Shown one piece after another: positions 49,557 to 61,749 of a stretch of DNA of 64,000 bases. Positions within the stretch are counted from its first letter, which is position 1, and each line of letters opens with the position of its first letter. The position numbers and the translations under genes are program-made. This stretch comes from Telopea speciosissima (Eukaryota > Streptophyta > Magnoliopsida > Proteales > Proteaceae): contig NC_057924.1 of assembly GCF_018873765.1 (NCBI RefSeq), forward strand, positions 3,286,001 to 3,350,000, in the 5' to 3' direction. The notes under the pieces are model-generated. The model worked only from the letters and a program-made list of their open reading frames with translations. It was not told where the DNA came from and made no database searches.

Positions 49557-50459
49557 AGTTATTATTTCCTCTTTCCATTTTACTACTAAATTAAACATGT
49601 GATTTTCATTGAAAAAAAAAGGGCTTGTTGTTAAATACTTAAATTTATACAACTATAAATCTTTTTTTTATTTTTTTTTGGTAAACTTTATACAACTATA
49701 AATCACTTTTACATTTTTGCTCATTTAAATTTTAAAAAACAGACCTAATTTTCCTTCACTCACGGTGAATTGATAATCTCTTCATTCATGCGATCTTATT
49801 CTCTGATTGCTTTGAGAAAGGGTATTTTGAATTTTGTATAATAGGAGACGAAAAAAAATGATAAGATTTGTCCTTCCAAGAATCTAATCACAACGGCAAA
49901 TCAACCTAGATGAAGAGATTCTCTCCTCACCTAAGGTTCCAAAAAATTGGCTTAAAACAATTATGAATCTTCGTTTATCACCAAAAAAAAAATTGAATAT
50001 TCTAATACTAACCCTTATGAGTGAACCATAATTCCCATTACAATTTACAAGGAACAACTCTTATTAAAAAAAAAAGAAGAAAACTATCCTCTAGAGGCCA
50101 GATGGACCTGATCTTAAGTTTGCTTTGACCCAATTGGGATATATAGGTCCAAATACTAAATTATTGAATGGGTTTTTGATCTGCCCATCTTTATTGGGCC
50201 TTCAAAATCCAAAGCCCATGAAGAATTGTCAACCTATCTCTCTCTACCTCCACGTGTCCTGCAAATGATCCTTTCCGGTTCGGGGCAAACCCGAAAAAAT
50301 AAAGGAAAATAGTCCATAGAACTCAAAAGCAGTCCCATCACAGTAGCGTTCATTACCTCAGTAAAAGGGCGGCTCAAGTTAGACTCGGAGTTGGAGGAGG
50401 AGATTTTCAGAAAGAATTTTTAGATGAGATGAGGTAAAGGGTTCTGCAAATAGATTGCT

Positions 50460-50513
50460 TCGACGAGAGAGGAGAGAGGAGAGAGGAGAGAGAAGAGAGG
50501 AGAGAGGAGAGAG
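50460..50513 (+). repeat. GA-rich leader immediately upstream of the PPX start codon
   Basis: A GAGAGGA/GAGAG microsatellite covers about 50467-50512 and ends at the ATG. GA repeats in plant 5' leaders can act as GAGA-type regulatory elements, but no such role is shown here. Confidence 0.5.
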
Positions 50514-53500
50514 ATGTCAGACCTGGATAGGCAAATAGAGCAGTTGAAGAAATGCGAGCCTCTCCAGGAATCTGAAGTGAAGGCTCTCTGCCTTAAAGCC
50601 ATGGAAATCCTAGTCGAGGAGAGTAACGTTCAAAGGGTTGATGCACCAGTCACTGTAAGCTATAACTAACCCATTCTGTATCAGTAATCATCTCTCAAAT
50701 ATTTCTATCTCTCTTCCTTTTCTGTTGGATTAGGGGTGGGGGTGGAAGGCGGGAGTTATTTGTCTCATTTTTTGTTTTTGAAGATTTCCGTTCGGAGTTT
50801 TTTTTTATATTTCTTTTTGTTCTTTATTTATCCATTTCATAATTTTTGTTTATCTCCGTATTAGTAATTTTCTGGATTCGATCGATCCGGTTAAAATTTC
50901 TTTGGTAGTGGAGTTGTTTCGGATATGATGGTTATCTTCAGATTTCGGTATCTTTAGAAAATACTTGTGTATGTATTGTATTCGAATTTGAAGGAGCCAC
51001 ACCCCCGACACCTCACCCCAATACCAAGAAAAGGGGAAAAAAAGAAGAAGCCGTGTACCCCGAAAAATGAATTTTGTTTTGTTATCAATTTCAATGCCTA
51101 AACCATGTAAAAGGAGTTGAGCATCCTCTGAATTCCGAAGCTTCATATTTGTCAGCTCATCTGCGTTATAATCGCCTGGTATGATTTTCACAAGGGAATA
51201 TGTTTTTTTTGCTAGTCAGACCCTTTGCTCCTAGTTGGGATTTGTTTTTACTTAGGCTTCACTTGTGCAACTTATCCCTCTGCAGAACCTATTTTCCTCC
51301 AGCTGGCCTGAGTCTATAGCCACCTGCGGTTTTGTGATGGAAGTAGATTACTAGAATGATACAGTTTGGAAGCTAGGGCGAATATTTGAATCTAAAAGAA
51401 GGATCTTCTTGATTCTTGAAAGCCCCAAATTAGGATACTATATCTTATTATCACACAAAAGCTAAAGTGTATACACAATTATCAATAAAAAGGCTGTACC
51501 CAGTGCACAAGGCTCGCGCGTTTAGCAGGATATATACCCAATTATCAATGTATATACTTAATAAAATATTGTGTAATCTGTATGCACATTTATAAAATCT
51601 GTGTATGAGGAATATGGAATAAAGGATTTGAACCCTGAAATGTGGTTTAAAAGCCACAAAAAATTATCATCGGAGCCAATTATCAAACCATGCTTTTGAT
51701 ACAGGAAAATTATTTTGTCTTATGGGTATGGGCCCAAAGGATTAAGTTGAGAAATATAGGGGTGATAAGAGAGAAAGGGTTTGGAAATAGATTTGAAATA
51801 AGGGAGAGGAAGGGTGGGGGATAGAAGCCCGAGGGTTTCAAAAATGAAAAGGGGTTAGTATGTTCTGTAATTTGCTTTCCCAAATAGGATAAAGGGTTTC
51901 CATCAAATTCTCTTTCTTTGGCAAAGGAGAAACTTTCCTTTGGGGAGCGAGGCAGGTATGTTTCAAGTTGAATACTCTAAAAAGATAAAGGGGAAGCCAA
52001 AAAAGAAAATGGGATGAAGTAGTGAGAGAAGATGTGAGATCTTATGAAGTTGGAAAAAGAAAATATGGCTTAAATAGAGTGTTGAGATTTATGAATTACC
52101 CCAAGTAGTCTGAATAAGATTTTGTTGAGTAGAATTGGGGGAAAGGAGGATAAACTTCCACAATTTTCTCGAAGAATGATATATGTAGAAATGGGTTGTT
52201 ATTTTGGTGTATTAGTTTGTGTGTGTCTGTTTCTGTTGGGATTGGGGATCTCATAGGTACACTCTGACATAGGCTTACGATTCTTATACATTTATGTTTT
52301 GCTAATAAATGTTGTTACTGGGTCAATATGGCTTAGTGCAGCTGCCAAACCAGGTTGACCTGGCATGGCTACTTTTACTATTTCCCAATAAAAAAATATT
52401 TTGGTGTCCATATCTGGCTTATAAGTTATATATATATAGGATCTGTGTCCTCAGATCTAATGTGGTTGCAATTCATTAAATGAAGAATGGATTTAAAGTT
52501 TTCAGATTTTGGTGGTGCTGCATTTACCCCACTAACCCAGTGGATGATGGAGAAAATTAAAATAAGCTTTCCTGAAGTAGTGAACGTTGAAAAAAGTTCA
52601 TTTATTGAGTTAAAAATCTAAGACCTCCATGTGGCAAATCCTAGAGGCAACTCAAGTGATTTCAAGCTTTTGTAAGAATTTACTACTAATAGATTGCTGG
52701 ACAGCTTCTATGGTCCTTCTCTAAGCCCATCCTGTTTTGTTACTGCTGAATCATCTCAGGATCTTATTGTGGATACTGTCCCATTATCTTATCATTTTGA
52801 TCGGTTGGAGAAAAAATATGTCAAAACTGTTCAGAGAAAATTGTCATAGTCATTTTATCAGGCTGATTTTATTGATCAAGGAGATTTCCTTGTTGGAACA
52901 CATTGGAATGTGGGTCTGGACACAGTATGACGGTTACCATATGAGAGATGGGTAGGGAAGGAGGATATAGTCGATACTCAATACTTCCATGGATACCCCA
53001 TGTTTCACTGTTTTTCTTTTGGCAGTTTTGTTTTCTGTCATAACCTGAAAATGGGTCAAATCTTTCTCTATAGGGTATGTGGATATCCAACTTTTTGCCT
53101 GTTCAATCAAGATCTGGATCCATACTCAGGATCCATTTAAATGGAAGTCCGAGTCGATCTAACATGTTGCTGAAATTTTTGACCCCCACCCCCTTCTATT
53201 TCTGTGCCTGTGTCTATAAACTCAAACCACTCAAGGTCCAAATCCTACTGGAAAAGAAAAAATCTTGCTTACTGTTTCTGTTCCAACCTTATTTATGGAA
53301 GTGCATCTGACTTTGATGTATTTTTGTTTGCCATACTCCGTTTATAAAGATAGGATGGATGAAGTGGAGAGGTGCGACCGGAGTTCTGTGTGACCGACAC
53401 ATTCCTTTGAAACTTAAAGGAAAGTTTTACAGGACTGTTGTCCGACCGGCTATGATGTATTTAGCGGAATGTTGGGCTGTTAAGAAGTGTCATATAGCGA

Positions 53501-54576
53501 AGCTATGTGTTGCAGAGATGAGGATGTTAAGATGGATGTGCGGCAAAACTAGGAAGGATAAAGTGAGGAATGAACGTATTAGAGCGGATGTGGGAGTCGC
53601 CCCAATCAGCGACAAGCTTCGAGAATGTCTCTTGAGGTGGTTTGGCCATGTACAAAGGAGGCCTGGGGATGCCCCAAAAGGAGAAGTGATCTGACGCTGA
53701 TTGAAGGAGCTAGAAGAGCTAGGGGCAGGCTTAAAATTACCGTAGGTGAGGTTGTGAAGAATGACATGCATAGTCTGGGTCTTGTACCTAGTATGACCTC
53801 AGATAGAGCCTATTGGAGGGCAAGGATCCACATTATCGACACCATGTAGGCTATGTAGCTGAGATTGTCCTGAATTCCTGGGCTATCATCTTTCCTTTTA
53901 CTTTCATCTTTCATTTGCCATTACTTACCGTTCCTATTCAATTTCTTTTAAGTTCTCTTAGTTTCCTTTGTTTTTGAAAGGATCCATGTAGCCGACCCCA
54001 TTTAGTTGGGATAAGGTTGTTGTTGTCGTCTCCGTTTATAAAGATCATTATCTTAAACGTGCTTTTATTTTCATATAAAATTTTGGAAAATGTTTATTAA
54101 CTCTTTGAGCAATACTGATATTTTTTTATATCTTTCTGAAGTTGAAGTTTTGGACCTGAAATGAATAATAATATATTGGGAAAAAGTTCCCCATGGTGCC
54201 AGCGTGCCCTCTCACATGGGCTTTTTTTGTGTGTTTTCTCTCTCCTACCCTGACCATGTGGGTCCCATGTGGATTATATCAGTCTCTGCCCGCCATTGGT
54301 GTGGCATGGGAGATTCCCTCCACACTGGCATCGTGGAAAACCTTTCCCTTAATGTATTATTTTGGATTGAATCTAAGTGTACTAAAAGCTACCTAATTAT
54401 AGCTGTTGATGTTTTCTCTGAAGATATGTGGCGACATTCATGGGCAGTTCTATGATATGAAAGAGTTATTCAAAGTCGGTGGTGATTGTCCAAAGACAAA
54501 TTACTTGTTTCTGGGAGACTTTGTTGACAGGGGATTTTACTCTGTTGAGACATTTCTGCTTCTTCTGGCCCTGAAG
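50514..54576 (+). CDS. PPX: Serine/threonine protein phosphatase PP4/PPX catalytic subunit (5' part, two exons)
   Basis: Exon 1 50514-50654 (47 codons, [20 protein letters not shown]) and exon 2 54424-54576 (51 codons) join in phase 0 with GT-AG borders. Exon 2 carries the PPP-family metal-binding motifs GDIHG (residues 50-54) and GDFVDRG (78-84). The N-terminus matches the PP4 (PPX) branch rather than PP2A or PP6. Family knowledge: PP4c is about 305 residues and acts with regulatory subunits in nuclear and centrosomal or microtubule roles. The GNHE and RAHQ exons were not found up to 64000, so either intron 2 exceeds 9.4 kb and the gene continues past the right edge, or the gene is truncated. 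Intron 1 contains an RTE LINE and a MITE. Confidence 0.92.
53352..54029 (+). mobile_element. RTE-type LINE, 5'-truncated, with 16-bp target duplication
   Basis: The repeat CTCCGTTTATAAAGAT at 53336-53351 and 54030-54045 flanks the insertion exactly. The frame from about 53359 reads [37 protein letters not shown] and [12 protein letters not shown], the C-terminal region of plant RTE reverse transcriptases. It shifts near 53690 and continues [17 protein letters not shown] sequence to about 53849. The 3' end is ACCCCATTTAGTTGGGATAA followed by TTG units, typical of the clade. It lies in PPX intron 1, in the sense orientation. Confidence 0.9.
54178..54348. mobile_element. MITE with ~28-bp terminal inverted repeats
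   Basis: The ends GGGAAAAAGTTCCCCATGGT and GTGGAAAACCTTTCCC form an imperfect inverted repeat that extends to GTGCCAGCGTG on the left and CACACTGGCA on the right. It lies just 75 bp upstream of PPX exon 2. The related facing copies near 14 kb show that it is a family. Confidence 0.7.
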
Positions 54577-54949
54577 GTAATATTAATTGTTCCTTTCCCA
54601 AAACTAATATTTGTTTTCTTGAGTTAGAATGCAATTTTTAAGCAATATGTTTACGTGCTTTTTAGATATGTTCTGAAGGTTCTTTTGACTAATTCGTGAG
54701 AAGGTTGAAATGATACCCTTTCGGTTGGGAGGTCAGGTAGAACTTGGACCGCCAAATGTTTTGATTTTCTGCACCAATATTAATACCTTCTGTAGTAAGT
54801 TTAGGGGGTGCTTCCTGTCAAATTGCTAGCTATTGGGTTTGAGTTCATCATTAGTCCAGAAACTTCATATTCCGCCCAACCCAACACACTTCTTCCTGTA
54901 AACAGCTGGAGTTAAATAAATGAAAAGATAGAGAAAGGGGACTTTACAG

Positions 54950-55262
54950 AGCATGGTTCAAGATCTCGATTTCCCAAGTTTCCGAGATGGAACCTATATG
55001 TACTACTGTATTAATCAGGTTTTTCAACATATTTCGGCAATATTTCAGAAATTTCGATAATTTCGACCAGTTTCAACCAAAATTCCAAGTTTCAACCAAT
55101 TTCAACCAATTTCATCCAGCTCAGTTTCGAACAGTTTTGACCAGCCCATGACATGTCTAGTTTTGCCCAAAAAATACCAGGTTTCGACTGAAACCTGGGA
55201 AATCTTGGTTTTCTGGCTGGTTGAAACCGGCCTCGAAACCAAGATTTAGAACCTTGTTACAG
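54950..55262. repeat. GAAATTTC-rich dispersed repeat, copy C
   Basis: It starts GGTTCAAGATCTCGATTTCCC and ends GAAACCAAGATTTAGAACC, with many TTTCAACCA and AATTTCG words. It resembles the copies in EMC3 intron 2. Located in PPX intron 2. Confidence 0.5.
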
Positions 55263-56799
55263 AGCATATTCAAGATAGGAGACGACTCATTACTATGAGA
55301 TTCTTGCAGAAAATTCTACTATTAGCTAACAGACAAAGATTCTAACAAGTAGCAATTGGGTGAATAGTTGTCACTTTTCAAACCTGGAAATCCACTGATC
55401 TGATGATTTTCTATGAATACTATCGGATTTTTTAGGTTAAAAAGTCCATCTCGTTCTTTTCTAGGTAGTGAAACAAAAATAATTTTTCTCAGTTCATTGC
55501 TCCTAGTGCTTGATTATTTTCCTGGCTTGGAGATCTTGCAGTTGGATCTTTCATTCTGTTAACAGCACCAGTTAATTGCTGGTTCCAAGCCCAGAAGGAA
55601 GTTTATGTCAGGTTGGCAGCTATTGTAGAACTATTGCCAAATAAAGAACAAGAAACTTGAAACTTATGTGCAGCTAACTTGAGTTCAGTCATGGAACTAA
55701 AACTGCATCAATACGAGGTCATTTATCAGGATTTGTACAGCAGTGAACAGAAGTTGACTGCACCATAGTGGGTGGATCTGATAGCAGGAGTTAATGTCCT
55801 GAGCCTAAATGCTTGTAACTGTTCCCTTTTCTCACCGAGTCTAAATTACTTATGTGGATTGTATACCAAGCCAGAGTTATTAAAGCAAGAGAAGCATGCA
55901 AGGTGCTAAAGCCTCCTGGCACTTGAGATGCAAGGTGCGCGGGAAGGTGCATGGAGGGGTGATGTGAGGTGCTATTTAATGGACACATGCACACATGCAC
56001 AAACACACCCACACCCACACCCGTGTGCACACAAAAAAAAGTGTGTAAAATACACCCACACACGTGAGAAATACTTCAAAGCAATGGAAAATTCACATAA
56101 ATGATTATAAATATGAAGTAACTCAAAAAATAAGTTTACTATGATGATACCGAATTTACAAAAATCAGCAACAAATACAATAACCAATGGAAAAGATAAC
56201 AAATCCCAAGTTCGGTTGCATAATACATATGCAGTATTACAATGCCTAGCTCCATAGTCTTAATTGATTTGCAAGTTTATAGAGCATGATTTATTAATTC
56301 AACTAGAGCAAGCCTCTAAGGCTACAATTGTTGAACAAGAAGAGGTTATGCTTTCTTTGCTTGAATTGGGCAACTGAACCACAAATGCACACAAGGCATT
56401 GCCTAGACGCCTCCTAGGTGTCCAGGCTCTTTCTTGGGTCCAAGGCAACAACATTTCTTATAGACATTTCTCGAGTTTACATTGATTTATGTTTATTTAT
56501 TTATTTATTTTGATGAATATGCTTATATTATATCCTATGTTTTGTTTATTATATGTTAGCTTTCTCATATTAGGTCATTACCAGCATAATTGTATCATAT
56601 TGTATTGATATGGCCTGTATGTTGCATGTAATCATAATGGCCAGTGTATAGGTGCCTCTGAGAAAAATGAAAAGGGGTTTGGTATGAGGAGAAAATATCC
56701 TCTGCATAGCTTCCATTGAGGATCTTGCTAATTGGATCATTGAGGATGCTGACCTGACAAGAGTATTGAAGTTATTACCTGGGTACAAACAAACCCCCC

Positions 56800-58380
56800 T
56801 CTGATGCAGCTCCAAGAAGGAAGAAGAAGAAGAAGAAACCCTAAACTTAGGGTTTAAATAGGGAGCCGTAGGCTAGGATTTCTATTTTTCCATACTTAGT
56901 TATTTTTCTGTTTTTTAGATTGAACCGGCTTAAATTGGTTGCATCCAATTGGTTCAATTGGTCTAATTTAAGTGAAATGTTCCTATTGGCTAATAGGTTC
57001 TTATATCCTATTGGCTAGTATGGAATCTTCACTTAAGTTAATTGTTCTAAGTTAGATTCTTTTATTTTTAAGTTAGTAGGGGTAGTTAAGTCATTATACT
57101 GTTTTAAGTAATTAATTAGACTTAAACCTCTCCCTTCCACGTTTTTGTGAAGGAGAGGCATTTAATTTGTAGTAGGAATTGGCCTATGGCCTTATTATAA
57201 ATATAAGAGATCGTGGGAGGCTCCCCCACAATTGAAATTTGAACTAAAAGACTGTTTTCTGTCTTGTGCTGATCTGCCGCTTGCTCCTTGCTCTTCAAGA
57301 GTGTTTGCATCCTTGTGGCTACATCAAGGTGGAAGGGTGGGTGGAATCCTGCGACTCCTTACGCCGTGACGGCTGGGAGGGTCTCTCTTCGAAGGTGATT
57401 TCATCCTTCATCCCTTAACTTGTTGCCGGTGGAATCCTATAGTAAGTTGAGATTTAAATTTCTGTTTTAGTTTCCTTCCCTCCCACATTCGATCCCTCTT
57501 GTTTTTCAATTTGAATTTCCAAAACCCTAGATCATCTAGGCATTATCCAGCCATCATCCTATCTCTGTTTTACACCAAAATCAGAGCACAGCCTTCCCAT
57601 ACCATCTCCCCCACTCGACCAGACTTGCTGCCCATTCTGTCCAGCCAAACCCTAAAATCCCTCTTATCCTTTAAACCCTAAAAAACCCTAATTTTCTGCT
57701 GGGACATATTCAGCCATCAGAAAACCTCCCTGCTGCAGCCGAACCTTCCCCCTAGTCCCTCCAACACTCGACCTTAAGCCCCCGCCCTGAATCCCATCAG
57801 AACCCTAGTTTTGGCTATTTTCCTAATTTTAAAAACCCGGAACCCTAACCCTAAATCTGCAGAATTTTGAAACCTAACCAAATCCAGATATTTTTATACC
57901 ATAATGACCCTCTGAACCTGCAGATTAAAACCCTATAAACCCCATTCCCAAATTCCCATCCTAAACCCTAATTTTGCCCTAAAACAGCCCCTAAACAGCC
58001 CTAAACAGCAGGCTTGACCAAAGCTTGATTCCAATTGGCTCCTAGTAGGATTATCACCTATTCTAGGACTACATTACCCTCCCTCTTAAAGAAAAATTAC
58101 CACTTTGATAAAACAAATACCCTTTGCCAGCTTGTATAACCCATTTTGATAGGCCCTTGTAGAGGACCATCCACTGAAATTCCTTAAAAATATTTGCCTG
58201 CTATATTGTTAGTTGGTTTAATTTCAAACTCGACATAGATATCAGATAACAGTAGACAGCAAACAGGTTGATTCCATAAAGCTTAGATACGGTCACGGAC
58301 TCAGCTGCATGGTTCTAAAAGGGAATCTTTGACAGATACCACTAATCAAATCTGGAAGGCACAAAGGATATGAATGAAGT
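56800..58380. other. Probable decayed LTR-element segment, no gene
   Basis: Positions 57190-57205 (TTATAAATATAAGAG) resemble an LTR TATA box, and the sequence from about 56820 to 57420 has LTR-like composition, but I cannot find its partner or a primer-binding site. 57500-58010 is rich in AACCCTAA words, as often seen in leader regions of plant retroelements. Confidence 0.3.
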
Positions 58381-58383
58381 ACC

Positions 58384-59199
58384 TGTTGGGAATAATCCTA
58401 CATTTGAAAACTCTGGGACCTTGGATTCTGTTATGTGCCTAATGGGGCCCACTCTAATGTATGGGCGCTAGATTGGGCCAGCCTAGTATGGGATAGGTTA
58501 AAGGGCTTGATTTAACGTGTTCCATCAGCTCTGGAGCTTTTGATGTATCGGTCAATTACATAACATTTGGTATCAGAGCCAGTCACCACGTCACGATTTC
58601 GAGTCACAAAAAGAGCTACCTAGCAGAATGACTACCTGTAGTAGAGTGAAAGCCGTCAAGAAAGGGCTACTTACCATCATGGGAAAACCCTGGAGCAAAG
58701 TGGAGCTGCTTGGAAAGAACTACCTATCGCCAGAGTGAGAGCCACCGAGGACAATAGATGCGGAAGCGTGGTGGTTTGTTATGTGCCTAATGGGGCCCAC
58801 TCTAGTGTATGGGTGCTAGATTGGGCCAGCCTAGTATGGGATAGGTTAAAGGGCTTGATTTTCCATCAGCTCTAGAGCTTTTGGTGCATAGGTCAAGTAC
58901 CTAATAGATTCCCTCATATATCAAGTGGGCCTTTCCACCTAGTAGCTTAAGCTTTTGGATTGGACGCTTCAACATGGTAGCATAGCCATCAGGCCTACTA
59001 TGTTAATAATACATCTATGTATGGTCACCCAAAAAGAGGGCCACACATGCCACATGTATTGCCACCCAAAAGAGGGACAACACGTGAGGGGTAGAGTTGG
59101 GAATACTCCCACATTGGAAAACTCTACCTTGGATGCCCTTGTAGACCAGTTGGGCTTCTCCACCTTCTTGCTTAAGATTTTGGGTTGGACACTTCCACA
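58384..59199 (+). mobile_element. Outer TRIM retroelement (~105-bp LTRs), interrupted by a second TRIM
   Basis: LTR 1 is 58384-58428 plus 58912-58974, starting TGTTGGGAATAATCC and ending GGACGCTTCAACA. LTR 2 is about 59095-59199, starting AGTTGGGAATACTCC and ending GGACACTTCCACA. The TSDs GTACC (58379-58383) and GTATC (59200-59204) differ by one base. TGGTAGCATAGCC directly after LTR 1 is a degenerate tRNA-Met primer-binding site, and GTGAGGGGTAG precedes LTR 2 as the polypurine tract. The internal region is only about 120 bp and has no gene. LTR 1 is split by the TRIM at 58429-58906. Confidence 0.82.
58429..58906 (+). mobile_element. Inner TRIM retroelement, complete, 478 bp
   Basis: LTRs 58429-58565 (137 bp) and 58777-58906 (130 bp, lacking TAACGTGT) start TGTTATGTGCCTAATGGGGC. 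The 5-bp target duplication GATTC lies at 58424-58428 and 58907-58911. The primer-binding site TGGTATCAGAGCC is at 58568-58580. The internal region of about 210 bp has no open frame. Terminal-repeat retrotransposons in miniature depend on proteins supplied by other elements. It is the same family as the truncated copy at 48022-48386. Confidence 0.92.
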
Positions 59200-59254
59200 G
59201 TATCAAGTATCTTAGGAGTTAGGATACAAGTAGATATTAGATGAACATGCTACC

Positions 59255-59631
59255 TGTAACAATATCAACATAAGAAACCAGCAGAGAGAGAGAGAGAGAG
59301 AGAGAGAGAACTTAAACTAGTTAGTTACAATACTACCCATAATTCACTACACACTACCCAAGATACCCTTAGAATAGTGGTAGACCCACTATATATAAAT
59401 ATATGAACTATGAAGTGTTTAATTACAATAAAAAAGATAGAACTTAAACTAGTTATTTACAGTACTACCCAAGATACCCTTAGAGTAGTAGTAGACACAC
59501 TATATATATATGAACTATGAAGTGTTTAATTACAATAAAAAAGATAGAACTTAAACTAGTTAGTTACAATACTACCCATAATTCACTATACACTACCCAA
59601 GATACCCTTAGAATAGTGGTAATACTTAACA
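59255..59631 (-). repeat. LTR with internal tandem repeats
   Basis: Three successive units starting AACTTAAACTAGTTA at about 59309, 59441 and 59546 share CCAAGATACCCTTAGA. The second lacks an inner ATTCACTA segment and the third is cut off at the LTR end. The (GA)n run is at 59285-59309. Confidence 0.8.
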
Positions 59632-60656
59632 CTCCCCCTCAAGCTGGAGCATAGATATCTCTCATGCCCAGTTTGGAACAACCACTAAGAAAAGCAGGCC
59701 TAAACAATACTTTAGTAAATATATCACCAAGTTGATTGCTGGTATTAACAAACGCTTCTGCATGACAACATTTCGCACAAAGTGATAATCGACCTAAATA
59801 TGTTTAGTCCGCTCATGGAACACTGGAATACTAGATTACTAGCAATACAAATAGCAATCTGATTGTCACAATACATCTCCATGACTTTGGTGACTGAAAG
59901 ACGTAGTTCATGAATGAGAGATTTCAGTCACATCAGTTCTACTGCAGTATGTGCCATAACCCTATACTCAGGCTTTATACTAGACCGAGCCACTGTAGTC
60001 TGCTTCTTACTCCTTTAAGTAACAAGATTACCAGCAACAAATGTGTGATATCCAGTAGTAGACCTACGATCGTTGTTATCCCCAGCCCAATCAGCATCAG
60101 ACTAACCTACAATATCAGTATGACCATGACATCGATAAACAAGACCTTTCTTGAAAGCACCTTTAAGATATCTCAAAATGCGACAAGTAGCATCGTAGTG
60201 AGTCTACTTAGGATTCTCCATAAACTGACTAATGGCATCAACAACAGAGGAAATATTTGGATGAATAACAGTCACATAAATAAGTTTTCTAACCAGCCTC
60301 CTGTACTGATGTTATATCAAATTCTTTGTCACCACACACCCTAAATATCAGATGAGGATCCATAGGATTATCAACGGGCTTAGAGCCCAACATGTCGGTT
60401 TCATATAGAAGATCAAGCACATACTTCCTTGAGACAAACTAACACCCTTTTTATTACGAACAACTTCAATTCTCAAAAAATATTTGAGCATCCTTAAACC
60501 CTTCATTTGAAAATGCTGATGTAAATATGCCTTGACATCTTCATTGTCAGAAGAGTAATTACTAAAAATAATAATATTATCAACATACACGACAAGAATG
60601 ACAGCCTTGGCACCATGACTACGAACAATAACAAAAAGATCAGAGTTCAGACAAGG
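59255..60656 (-). mobile_element. copia fragment (3' half with 3' LTR), minus strand
   Basis: The LTR 59255-59631 (377 bp) abuts the polypurine tract GAGGGGGAG on the minus strand at 59632-59640. Then come RNase H and RT remnants up to about 60645, including VYVDNIIIFSN (YVDD changed to YVDN) and [13 protein letters not shown]. Homology stops where the plus-strand copia fragment begins, so gag, integrase and the 5' LTR are missing. The LTR contains a 105-132-bp tandem repeat and a (GA)n run. Confidence 0.85.
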
Positions 60657-60663
60657 CGGCCGA

Positions 60664-61570
60664 TTGGTGGCGGGGTTAAGCAAGCTGGTTTTGTACTATT
60701 TGGACAGCACAGGCCCATCTACTGCAGCTGCTACATCTACTAGTGGTTCTTCTCCTCTACAATGGCATTATCATCTTGGTCGCTTGTCCTTCTCCAAGCT
60801 CCAACTTGTGATTCCTAGCTATAAATCCATTACCCGCCTTGAATGTGAAGCCTGTGAACTGGGAAAACATCATATATCTTCTTTTCCTTCTCGTGATGTG
60901 TCTAGTAGTTTGTCGTTATTTCATCTAGTTCATTCAGATATTTGGCGTTCATGTCGTGTTAGTAATAGGTTTGGGTTCCATTATTTTGTTACTTTTGTTG
61001 ATGATTTTTCTCGTTCTACTTGGGTCTACTTGTTAAAAGACCGAACTGAGTTTCTTAATGTTTTCAAGAATTTTTATCATGAAATAAAAACGAAATTTGG
61101 TGTTCCTATTAAAATTTTCAGATCTGATAATGCCCTTGAATATGTTCAAACTGGTATTTCTAACTTTTGCTTGGATAATGGTATAATTCATCAAACCAGT
61201 TGTGCTCATACCCCTTAACAAAATGAGGTAGCTGATACGTAAGAACCGGCATTTGTTAGAAGTTGCTCGGTCTCTTATGATTCACATACATGTTCCTAAA
61301 AATTTTTGGTGTGATGCTGTCCTAGCTGCCTGCTTTCTAATTAACCACATGCCTTCCTCTATGCTGAATAACCAGTCTCCTTCTTCTATTCTCCACCCTA
61401 GTGGCTCTCCTTTTCCGCTTGTACCCAAAGTGTTTATTTGTGTTTGTTTTGTTCAAATTCTTCACTCTCATGTTGATAAATTATCACCTAGGGCTGTTAA
61501 GTGTACCTTCCTTGGTTATTCTCGCACTCAAAAGGGATACAAGTGCTATGATCCAGTGTCTCATAGATAG
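60664..61570 (+). pseudogene. copia GAG-pre-integrase and integrase remnant
   Basis: The first frame (to 61218) includes VTFVDDFSRSTWVYLLKDRT and the catalytic context SDNALEY, with the Asp retained, unlike the copy in intron 7. It ends at TAA in the segment that should read PQQNG. A second frame from 61253 continues LLEVARSLM, HVPKNFWCDAV and [14 protein letters not shown]. Confidence 0.85.
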
Positions 61571-61749
61571 TATGTTAGTGCTGATATCATTTTTTTTAGA
61601 ATACTCCCTATTATTCTGCCCCCACTTCTTCTTCTCCCACAGAATCGGATGCTCCTCCTCCTCTTCCTTCGATTATTCCTTTTGATGCGTCTCCCACTTC
61701 TACTACTCCTAACAAGCCCTTGCAAGTATACCAGTGATGCGAGAAGTCT

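Larger units (their letters stand above)
46135..50513. other. Intergenic region between the FtsZ and PPX genes
   Basis: No gene supported. It holds the FtsZ 3' UTR, a decayed segment rich in CAGAATC words near 47450-47620, and the TRIM, MITE and RTE relics listed separately. The PPX promoter should lie shortly before 50500. Confidence 0.5.

Noticed and set aside
57640..58010. CCCTAA words as an interstitial telomere
   Set aside because: The words are scattered and irregular and are not a tandem array; they fit a decayed retroelement leader.
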